Of a stretch of 64,000 bases of DNA, positions 35,588-42,450 are shown piece by piece (within the stretch, counting starts at the first letter, position 1; every line of letters begins with the position of its first letter). The position numbers and the translations under genes are program-made. The notes below the pieces were generated by a model. That model made no database searches. It had not been told where the DNA came from and saw only the letters and a program-made list of their open reading frames with translations. Source of the stretch: Streptomyces sp. NBC_01689 (lineage in GTDB: Bacteria; Actinomycetota; Actinomycetes; Streptomycetales; Streptomycetaceae); assembly GCF_036250675.1 (NCBI RefSeq), contig NZ_CP109592.1:2852001-2916000 (forward strand), read 5' to 3'.

Positions 35588-36874
35588 ATGGGCAGGTTCC
35601 TGTTCGTGGTGCCGCCGCTGGTCGGGCACGTGAACCCCGCCGTCGGCACCGCGGCGGCGCTCACGGCCCGCGGCCACGAGGTCGCCTGGGCCGGCCACCC
35701 GGATCTGGTCCGGAAGCTCGCGGGCGCCGACGCCGTCGTCCACCCGTGCGCGCTCCCCGGCGACGTGCCGCCCCGGCCCGCCGGTCTGAAGGGCCCCGCG
35801 GCCTTCCGTTTTCTCTGGGAGAGCTTCCTCGTCCCGCTGGCCGACGCCATGGCCCCCGGGGTGCGCGCGGCGATCGGCGGCTTCGACCCGGACGTCGTCG
35901 TCTGCGACCAGCAGGCGGTGGCGGGTGCGCTGGTCGCCGAGTCGCTCGGGCGGACCTGGGTGACGTCGGCGACCACCTCCGCCGAACTGGTCGATCCGCT
36001 GGCCGCCATGCCCAAGGTGGCCGCCTGGCTGGACGGGCTGCTCGCGGACCTGCGGGACCGGGTCGGGGGCGTCGAGGGCAGGGCCGACCCCCGGTTCTCG
36101 CCGTACGGCGTGCTCGCGTACACCACGCGCGCGCTGCTCGGTCCGGTCGGACTCCCGGACGGGGTCCGGCTGGTGGGTCCCTCCGTCACCGCCCGGCCGG
36201 CGGGCGACGACGACTTCCCCTGGGAGTGGCTGGACGCCTCGGCGCTGCCCACCGTCCTGGTCAGTCTCGGCACCGCCAACAACGAGGCCGGGGCCCGTTT
36301 CCTGAACGCGGCCGCGCGGGCGCTGGCTGCCCTGGGCGACCGGGTACGGACCGTCCTCGTCGACCCCGCCGGAGTCGTCGATCCCGGCGCGTTCGTGGGT
36401 TCCGGGGAACGCCAGGGTCCCGGGGGACACGGCGGGCCAAGCGGACTCGTCGGTCCCGGCGGACTCGTCGGTCCTCGCAGACCGGCCGGGGCCGGGGGCG
36501 GGCTTCCCGGGCATCTCCTCGTACGCCCGCACGTGCCCCAGCTCGCCCTGCTGGAGAGGATCGACGCGGTCGTCTGCCATGCCGGTCACAACACCGTGTG
36601 CGAGGCGCTGTGGCACGGTGTCCCGCTGGTCGTGGCACCGATCCGGGACGACCAGCCGATCGTCGCCGGCCAGGTCGTGGCGGCGGGTGCCGGGGTACGG
36701 CTGCGGTTCGGCAGGGCCGACGCCGCGAGGATCGGCGCCGCCGTGGAGGCGGTGCTCGACCCGGCGGGAGGTCACCGCAAAGCGGCCGAGGCCGTCGGGG
36801 AGTCCTTCCGGGCGGCGGGCGGCGGCGAGTCCGCCGCGGACCATCTCGTGTCCCTGGCGCACTCCCGCGGCTGA
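35588..36874 (+). CDS. MGT-family (GT1) glycosyltransferase
   Basis: 428 aa; ATG 35588 directly follows the hydrolase stop. N-terminal RFLFVVPPLVGHVNPAVGTAAALTARGHEVAWAG is the acceptor-domain signature of macrolide-type GT1 enzymes. The C-terminal nucleotide-sugar region reads LVRPHVPQLALLERIDAVVCHAGHNTVCEALWHGVPLVVAPIRDDQPIVAGQV, the H-A-G-H-N-T variant of the PSPG-like motif. A Gly/Pro-rich insertion (about residues 271-308), partly encoded by short DNA repeats, interrupts the C-terminal domain. It is the last gene of the operon and presumably glycosylates the polyketide or fatty product. Sugar donor and acceptor are not deducible. 36875-37131 downstream is gene-free. Confidence 0.93.
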   Translation: MGRFLFVVPPLVGHVNPAVGTAAALTARGHEVAWAGHPDLVRKLAGADAVVHPCALPGDVPPRPAGLKGPAAFRFLWESFLVPLADAMAPGVRAAIGGFDPDVVVCDQQAVAGALVAESLGRTWVTSATTSAELVDPLAAMPKVAAWLDGLLADLRDRVGGVEGRADPRFSPYGVLAYTTRALLGPVGLPDGVRLVGPSVTARPAGDDDFPWEWLDASALPTVLVSLGTANNEAGARFLNAAARALAALGDRVRTVLVDPAGVVDPGAFVGSGERQGPGGHGGPSGLVGPGGLVGPRRPAGAGGGLPGHLLVRPHVPQLALLERIDAVVCHAGHNTVCEALWHGVPLVVAPIRDDQPIVAGQVVAAGAGVRLRFGRADAARIGAAVEAVLDPAGGHRKAAEAVGESFRAAGGGESAADHLVSLAHSRG

Positions 36875-37131
36875 CCGCCTGACGCCGCCGGCCGACTCGC
36901 CCCCGGCGAACTCACGTCGCGGACCGGAACGCGGGCCGAGGCGCTCACGGGGCCCAGACTCCCCCGTGGCAGTCCGCGGCCCCGGGCCGGCCGGCGCCCA
37001 CGACCCGCGCCAGGGTCGGGAGGCCGCCTCTCCGGACGCGACGCCGGGCACCGCGTGCCGCGCACCGCACCCCGCACCGGTCCGTGTCCCACCGGCGGCC
37101 GCGACGAGTGTGGTCAGGGACACGCACACCT

Positions 37132-37164
37132 GTATACATAGGATGTATACACCAAAGGTATAGT
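37132..37164 (+). promoter_or_regulatory. Palindromic operator plus -10 of a leaderless gene
   Basis: Perfect dyad GTATACAT-AGG-ATGTATAC (37132-37150), followed by -10 TATAGT (37159-37164) whose end is 7 nt before ATG 37171. Transcription would start at or next to the start codon. The dyad covers the -35 zone and fits a GntR/YtrA-like repressor site; the regulator is unknown. Confidence 0.65.
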
Positions 37165-37170
37165 CGCCGC

Positions 37171-37968
37171 ATGCCTCTGCTGACCAGGAAGATGAAAAGA
37201 CCGCGCCCCGGGTTCCGTCCGGCGGCCGCCCTCGTGGCGGCCGCCGCGCTCGCACTGCCGCTGACCGGGTGCACCACCGTCCACACCACCGCCCCGGCGG
37301 CCGCCCGCGCACAGACCGCGTCCGGCACCGCGGCGGCCGCCGCACGGTTCGGGACCGTGGACTGCCGCGAGGCCAAGTGCATCGCGCTGACCTTCGACGC
37401 CGGACCGAGCGAGCACTCGGCGAAGCTGCTGGACATCCTGAAGGAGAAGAAGGTCCCGGCCACCTTCTTCCTGCTCGGCAGACGGCACATCGAGAAGTAC
37501 CCGGAGCTGGTCCGACGGATGGCCGCCGAGGGCCACGAGGTCGCCAGCCACACCTGGGACCACAAGATCCTGACGCGGATCGAGCCCGACGAGATACGCG
37601 CGGAGCTGCGCCGCCCGAACGACGCGATAGAGAAGCTCACCGGACACCGGCCCACCCTCATGCGGCCGCCGCAGGGGCGGACCGACGACACCGTGCAGAA
37701 GATCTGCAAGGAGATGGGTCTCTCGGAGGTGCTGTGGAGCGTCACCGCCAAGGACTACAAGACGTACGACCCCGAGGTGATCAAGGAGCGCGTCCTGAAG
37801 CAGTCCGGCCGGGACGGGATCATCCTGCTGCACGACCTCTACCCGGGTACCGTGCCCGCGGTCCCCGGGATCATCGACGCGCTCAAGGAGCGCGGCTACG
37901 TGTTCGTGACCGTGCCCCAGCTGCTGGCGCCCGGGAAGCCGAAGCCGGGGACGGTCTACCGCCCCTGA
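37171..37968 (+). CDS. Lipoprotein polysaccharide deacetylase (NodB/CE4)
   Basis: 265 aa from ATG 37171. The basic N-terminus MPLLTRKMKRPRPGF and hydrophobic core end in the lipobox L-T-G-C (Cys34), so the protein is probably lipid-anchored outside the membrane. CE4 motifs: ALTFDAGPSEHSA, SHTWDH, RPPQG, LWSVTAKDY, ILLHD. Motif 1 is T-F-D-A; the second Asp that normally binds the metal is Ala, a variant that I recall in some actinobacterial members but which may affect metal binding. The likely substrate is N-acetylated cell-wall glycan. No Shine-Dalgarno is present; a -10 box ends 7 nt upstream, consistent with leaderless translation. An alternative start is ATG 37192. Confidence 0.9.
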   Translation: MPLLTRKMKRPRPGFRPAAALVAAAALALPLTGCTTVHTTAPAAARAQTASGTAAAAARFGTVDCREAKCIALTFDAGPSEHSAKLLDILKEKKVPATFFLLGRRHIEKYPELVRRMAAEGHEVASHTWDHKILTRIEPDEIRAELRRPNDAIEKLTGHRPTLMRPPQGRTDDTVQKICKEMGLSEVLWSVTAKDYKTYDPEVIKERVLKQSGRDGIILLHDLYPGTVPAVPGIIDALKERGYVFVTVPQLLAPGKPKPGTVYRP

Positions 37969-38007
37969 CGCGGCCCGGGTCCGGCCCGTACCGGACCGCG
38001 CGGCCGC

Positions 38008-39015
38008 TCAGAAGACGACGGTCCAGCCCTCCCGCCCGGCCTGCTCCGCCGTGTAGGAGACGCCGTCGGCCTTGAGGCCGTGCGCGTCGAGCAGGGTGAT
38101 CCGTCCGCCCTGATTGCCCAGCAGGACCCCGTCCGTGAGCGGGACCACCAGACAGGCGCCCGGGGCGAGCGGGCCGGGCGGCACCGCGCAGCCGTGCCCG
38201 AGCCGGTCGGCGACGCGCCAGCCGGTGAGGTCGAGGGGATCGGCCGAGGCGTTGAGGAGCGTGACGGTCTCGGACTCGGGGGCCGGACCGCGCGGGTTGG
38301 CCAGCGCCGCCAGGATGCGCACCGGCGGCGCTTCCCGGTCGGGGCGGGGGCCGTCCACCGGGAGGGTGTGACCGGTGATGTCGTCGGTGTGCCAGGCCTG
38401 GCTCTGGAAGGCGAGGAAGATCCCGACCCAGCGGGACTGCGCCGGGAAGTGCAGGAGCAGGCCGCCGTCCTGCCAGACACCGTCGTCGCCCCGGAAGCGC
38501 CCGCTGTTGCCCTGGTTCATGTGGATGTCGTGGACGCCGTTCCCGGGCAGGAAGCCGAAGACCTTGTCGCGGACGGCGGGTTCGGGTCCGAAGCGCTCGC
38601 CGAACACGTACATCCGCGCGGCCGGATCGGCCACGGCGCGCCGCACGTAGTGGTCGAGCAGATCCGCCAGGTCGTTGTCGGGGCCCTGCGCGTCCGGCGG
38701 GAGAGAGCGCATCGCCGCCGGGTCGAAGAGGTTGCCGCGCACGAAGTCCAGGTTGGGGCCGTCCGGCCCCGGCGGCAGCGTGTGCCAGCCGGACGCCAGC
38801 CCCTCCAGGCGCTCCGTGACCGGATGCCGGAGGTCGTCGGCCACCAGGTAGAGCAGCTCGGAGGGCTCCTCCTGGGACCGCACGTTGACCGCCGCCCGGT
38901 AATGCGTGCCCTGATCGTCCGTCAGATGGATCTGGTAGTGCGGGGTGCCGGTGGATCCCTCGCGCCGGACATCGACCGCCCGGGTGATCAGTACGCCGTA
39001 GGCCTTCAATGGCAT
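38008..39015 (-). CDS. DUF2278 (YukJ-like) protein
   Basis: 335 aa from ATG 39015 (GGGGGAG 9 nt upstream). N-terminal MPLKAYGVLITRAVDVRREG, PHYQIHLTDDQGTHYRAAVNVRSQ and NLDFVRGNLFDPAAM are characteristic of the DUF2278/YukJ family, as are DIHMNQGN and WVGIFLAFQSQAWHTDD. The C-terminal ~95 residues (VTLLNASADPLDLTGWRVADR...) look like a lamin-tail-like beta domain. Biochemical function of the family is unknown to me. It is divergent from the SRPBCC gene at 39141. Confidence 0.85.
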   Translation of the reverse strand: MPLKAYGVLITRAVDVRREGSTGTPHYQIHLTDDQGTHYRAAVNVRSQEEPSELLYLVADDLRHPVTERLEGLASGWHTLPPGPDGPNLDFVRGNLFDPAAMRSLPPDAQGPDNDLADLLDHYVRRAVADPAARMYVFGERFGPEPAVRDKVFGFLPGNGVHDIHMNQGNSGRFRGDDGVWQDGGLLLHFPAQSRWVGIFLAFQSQAWHTDDITGHTLPVDGPRPDREAPPVRILAALANPRGPAPESETVTLLNASADPLDLTGWRVADRLGHGCAVPPGPLAPGACLVVPLTDGVLLGNQGGRITLLDAHGLKADGVSYTAEQAGREGWTVVF

Positions 39016-39128
39016 GTCGGTCAACTCCCCCTGAAGACAACGCGGTTCGGCCTTCCGTGAGGGAATGGTAGGTCGGCGGCGCGCCCTTTCGTCCGGCCGC
39101 GCGGGAATCCGCCGGGCGTCCGGCCGCC

Positions 39129-39134
39129 TACGAT
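39129..39134 (+). promoter_or_regulatory. -10 element of a second leaderless-looking gene
   Basis: TACGAT ends 6 nt before the GTG start codon at 39141, and no Shine-Dalgarno is present. This is the arrangement seen for leaderless actinobacterial mRNAs. Confidence 0.55.
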
Positions 39135-39140
39135 CGCCCC

Positions 39141-39614
39141 GTGGTCCTCTTCCTGCTGGAACGCGTGTCCCCGGCCTCCGCCGCCGACACCTGGCGCCGT
39201 CTCACCGAGTGGCCCCGGCACGCGGAGGTCGTGCCGCTGACCCGGGTCGAGGTGGTCACCGCGCCGCCGACGCGCGAGGGCACGGTGTTCGTCGCCCGGT
39301 CCGGGGTGGGACCGGTGGCGTTCGACGACCCGATGGAGGTCGTCGACTGGCAGCCGCCCCGGGGAGCGGCGGCGGGCCGGTGCCGGCTGGTCAAGCGGGG
39401 CACGTTCGTCACGGGGTGGGCCGAGATCGAGGTGCGGCCGGCGGCCGGCGGGGGCTCAAGGGTGCTGTGGCGGGAGGATCTGCGCGTGCGGTGGCTGCCC
39501 GGGATCTGCGACCGGCCGCTGGCGTGGGCGGGCCGGTGGATGTTCGGGCGGGCGGTGGACGGTCTGCTGCGGGAGCCCGTCCCGCGGCGTGCTCCCGGGT
39601 CGCCCTCGGCGTGA
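39141..39614 (+). CDS. SRPBCC-family (polyketide cyclase/dehydrase-like) protein
   Basis: 157 aa from GTG 39141. The sequence fits a START/SRPBCC lipid-binding fold: LFLLERVSPASAADTWRRLTEWPRHAEVVPLTRVEVV at the start, GTFVTGWAEIEVRP and RVLWREDLRVRWLPG in the middle, and the long C-terminal helix AWAGRWMFGRAVDGLLREPV. No catalytic residues are evident, and a ligand cannot be named. It runs convergently to xdhC with 9 bp between the stops. It is too distant (2 kb), with unrelated genes between, to assume a role with the megasynthase operon. Confidence 0.75.
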   Translation: MVLFLLERVSPASAADTWRRLTEWPRHAEVVPLTRVEVVTAPPTREGTVFVARSGVGPVAFDDPMEVVDWQPPRGAAAGRCRLVKRGTFVTGWAEIEVRPAAGGGSRVLWREDLRVRWLPGICDRPLAWAGRWMFGRAVDGLLREPVPRRAPGSPSA

Positions 39615-39623
39615 CCGCCCGGG

Positions 39624-40775
39624 TCAGGCGAGCGATCCGATCCTGCGGACCGGGACGGGCGTCGTGTCGTGGTGGATCGGCGTGTGCGCCCCGGTGAGGG
39701 AGACGCCACTGCCGCCGCGGCGGCCCGCCACGATCTCCGAGGCGATGGACAGCGCCGTCTCCTCGGGGGTGCGGGCGCCCAGGTCGAGGCCGATGGGCGA
39801 CCGGAGGCGGGCGAGTTCCAGCTCCGTGACACCGACCTCGCGCAGCCGGGCGTTGCGGTCCAGATGCGTCCGCCGGGACCCCATCGCGCCGACGTAGGCG
39901 ACCGGCAGGCGCAGGGCGAGACGGAGCAGGGGTACGTCGAACTTGGCGTCGTGGGTGAGGACGCACAGGACGGTCCGCGCGTCGACCTCGGCGCGTTCCA
40001 GGTAGCGGTGGGGCCACTCCACGACGATCTCGTCGGCGTCGGGGAAGCGGGCGGCGGTCGCGAAGACCGGGCGGGCGTCGCAGACCGTCACGTGGTAGCC
40101 GAGGAACTTGCCGATGCGCACCAGCGCCGAGGCGAAGTCGATCGCGCCGAAGACGATCATCCGGGGTGGCGGCACCGAGGACTCCACCAGGACCAGGAGC
40201 GGCGCTCCGCACCGGGTGCCCTGCTCGCCGATCTCCAGGGTCCCGGTCCGCCCCGCGTCCAGGAAGGCGCCCGCCTCGGCGGCCACGGTCCCGTCGAGTG
40301 CCGGGTGGGCGCCGAGGCCCCCCTCGTACGAGCCGTCGGGACGGACGAGCAGCCCTCGCCCGAGCAGTTCCGCGGGACCGCTCACGATCCGCGCGAGGGC
40401 CGCCGTCTCTCCCCGTACGGCGGCGGCCAGCGCGGCGGTCGCCACCTGCCGGGTCCGGTCGCCCGACCGGACCGGGGTGACGAGGATGTCGATCACTCCG
40501 CCGCACGTCAGACCGACGGCGAAGGCGTCCTCGTCGCTGTAGCCGAAGCGCTCCAGGACGCTCTCGCCGTCCTCCAGGGCCTGTCGGCACAGTTCGTAGA
40601 CCGCGCCCTCCACGCAGCCGCCGGAGACCGAGCCGATCGCCGTGCCGTCGGTGTCGACGGCGAGCGCGGCGCCGGGGCGGCGGGGTGCGCTGCCGCCGAC
40701 GGCCACCACGGTGGCGACGGCGAAGTCGCGTCCCTGCGCGGCCCAGCGGTGGAGCTCCTCGGCGATGTCCAGCAT
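39624..40775 (-). CDS. xdhC: XdhC-family molybdenum cofactor chaperone
   Basis: 383 aa from ATG 40775 with AAGGAGA upstream. XdhC proteins bind Mo cofactor, help sulfurate it and insert it into xanthine dehydrogenase. Seen: FAVATVVAVGGSAPRRPGAALAV and SVSGGCVEGAVYELCRQAL (N-terminal XdhC/CoxI domain), GLTCGGVIDILVTP, and the C-terminal Rossmann domain MIVFGAIDFASALVRIGKFLGYHVTVCDARPVFATAARFP...VLTHDAKFDVPLL. It is the last gene of the purine unit after the permease (51 bp gap). Confidence 0.93.
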   Translation of the reverse strand: MLDIAEELHRWAAQGRDFAVATVVAVGGSAPRRPGAALAVDTDGTAIGSVSGGCVEGAVYELCRQALEDGESVLERFGYSDEDAFAVGLTCGGVIDILVTPVRSGDRTRQVATAALAAAVRGETAALARIVSGPAELLGRGLLVRPDGSYEGGLGAHPALDGTVAAEAGAFLDAGRTGTLEIGEQGTRCGAPLLVLVESSVPPPRMIVFGAIDFASALVRIGKFLGYHVTVCDARPVFATAARFPDADEIVVEWPHRYLERAEVDARTVLCVLTHDAKFDVPLLRLALRLPVAYVGAMGSRRTHLDRNARLREVGVTELELARLRSPIGLDLGARTPEETALSIASEIVAGRRGGSGVSLTGAHTPIHHDTTPVPVRRIGSLA

Positions 40776-40825
40776 GTCTCGGTCTCCTTCGGCGGCGGTT
40801 GCGGGGAGGGTCTCGGGGCGGGCGT

Positions 40826-42283
40826 CTAGTGGACGCCCATCCAGCTCTCGATGGGGTGCAGGGCGTAGAAGACGAGGAAGATCACCGTCAGGCCCCACAT
40901 GAACGCCCCGATCTCCCGGGCCTTGCCCTGGGCGGCCTTGACGGCGACGTAGGAGAGCACTCCGGCCGCGACGCCCGCGGTGATGGAGTAGGTGAACGGC
41001 ATGATCACGACGGTGAGGAAGACCGGGACCGCCGTGGCGCGGTCGGCCCAGTCGACATGGCGGGCGTTCATCATCATCATGGCCCCGATGACGACCAGGG
41101 CCGCCGCCGCCACCTCGCCGGGGACGATGGCGGTCAGCGGTGTGAAGAAGAGGCAGGCGGCGAAGAACAGGCCGGTGACGACGGAGGAGAGGCCGGTACG
41201 GGCCCCTTCGCCGACCCCGGTCGCGGACTCGACGAAGACGGTCTGGCCGGAGGCGCCGGCGACCCCGCCGACCGCTCCGCCGGCGCCGTCGATGAACAGC
41301 GCCTTGGACAGTCCCGGCATCCGGCCCTGCGCGTCGGCCAGTCCGGCCTCCGTGCCGACGCCGATGATGGTGGCCATCGCGTCGAAGAACCCGGCGAGGA
41401 CGAGGGTGAAGACGATCATGCCGACCGTCATCGCGCCCACGTCGCCCCACCCGCCGAACTCGACGTCGCCGAAGAGCGAGAAGTCCGGCATCGAGACGGC
41501 GCTGCCGTGCAGTTCGGGCGCGCCGCTCGCCCACTGTCCGGGAGCGATGACGCCGAGGGCGTTGAGGACCACGGCCAGTACGGTGCCGCCGACGATGCCG
41601 ATCAGGATGGCGCCGGGGACGCCGCGCGCCTGGAGCATGAAGATGGCGAGCAGGGTCACGGCGAAGAGCAGCACCGGCCAGCCGGCGAGTTCGCCGGTCG
41701 CCCCGAGGGTGACGGGGGTGGCCTTGCCCTGGTGCACGAAGCCGGCCTTGTAGAAGCCGATGAGAGCGACGAACAGGCCGATGCCCATGGTGATCGCGTG
41801 CTTCAGCGCCAGCGGTATCGCGTTCATGATCATCTCGCGCAGGCCGGTGACGACGAGCAGCATGATGACCACCCCGTACAGCACGCACATGCCCATGGCC
41901 TGCGGCCAGGTCATCTGCGGGGCGACCTGGGAGGAGAGCACTCCGGAGACGGAGAGTCCGGCCGCGAGGGCGAGCGGCACCTTGCCGACGAAGCCCATCA
42001 GGAGCGTGCTGAAGGCCGCGGCGAACGCGGTCGCGGTGATCAGCGCCTGCTGGCCGAGGGTGTTCCCGGCCGCGTCCTTGCCGGACAGGATCAGGGGGTT
42101 GAGGAGGAGGATGTACGCCATCGCCATGAAGGTGGTGACGCCGCCGCGCACCTCGCGCGCGACGGTGGATCCCCGTCCGGTGATGTGGAAGTACCGGTCG
42201 AGCCAGGACCGTCCGGCCGGGGCGCGGGTACCCGCACCCGCGTCGTCGGCGACGGTCCTGGGTTCCACTGACTGGTGGGTCAT
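40826..42283 (-). CDS. AzgA-type NCS2 purine (guanine/hypoxanthine/xanthine) permease
   Basis: 485 aa from ATG 42283 (GGGAG 8 nt upstream). Strongly hydrophobic with about 12-14 membrane segments. The opening LDRYFHITGRGSTVAREVRGGVTTFMAMAYILLLNPLILSG, then AGLSVSG, GLFVALIGFYKAGFV and FFDAMATIIGVGTEAGL, matches the AzgA/PbuG branch of nucleobase:proton symporters. Placed between xanthine dehydrogenase and xdhC, it presumably imports the substrate. A hairpin at 42417-42441 separates it from the dehydrogenase, so it may have its own promoter in 42284-42416. Confidence 0.93.
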   Translation of the reverse strand: MTHQSVEPRTVADDAGAGTRAPAGRSWLDRYFHITGRGSTVAREVRGGVTTFMAMAYILLLNPLILSGKDAAGNTLGQQALITATAFAAAFSTLLMGFVGKVPLALAAGLSVSGVLSSQVAPQMTWPQAMGMCVLYGVVIMLLVVTGLREMIMNAIPLALKHAITMGIGLFVALIGFYKAGFVHQGKATPVTLGATGELAGWPVLLFAVTLLAIFMLQARGVPGAILIGIVGGTVLAVVLNALGVIAPGQWASGAPELHGSAVSMPDFSLFGDVEFGGWGDVGAMTVGMIVFTLVLAGFFDAMATIIGVGTEAGLADAQGRMPGLSKALFIDGAGGAVGGVAGASGQTVFVESATGVGEGARTGLSSVVTGLFFAACLFFTPLTAIVPGEVAAAALVVIGAMMMMNARHVDWADRATAVPVFLTVVIMPFTYSITAGVAAGVLSYVAVKAAQGKAREIGAFMWGLTVIFLVFYALHPIESWMGVH

Positions 42284-42416
42284 GGTGCCAACTCCCAAGG
42301 TTCACAGGGGCACCCGCATCAGCCGCCGGTGGCGACTGAGGTGAACCGCAGTTGCGGCTGCGGGATTTGGGAAGGTGCACGACCCGGGGGACGGCCCGAG
42401 ACGAACGGAGGAGGGT

Positions 42417-42441
42417 GCGGGGCGGACAAGTGCCGCCCCGC
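42417..42441 (-). terminator. Stem-loop after xanthine dehydrogenase large subunit
   Basis: GCGGGGCGG (42417-42425), 7-nt loop, CCGCCCCGC (42433-42441), 9 bp past the stop of the minus-strand Mo-subunit gene. It may terminate or attenuate before the permease gene. Confidence 0.65.
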
Positions 42442-42450
42442 CCCTGGGGG

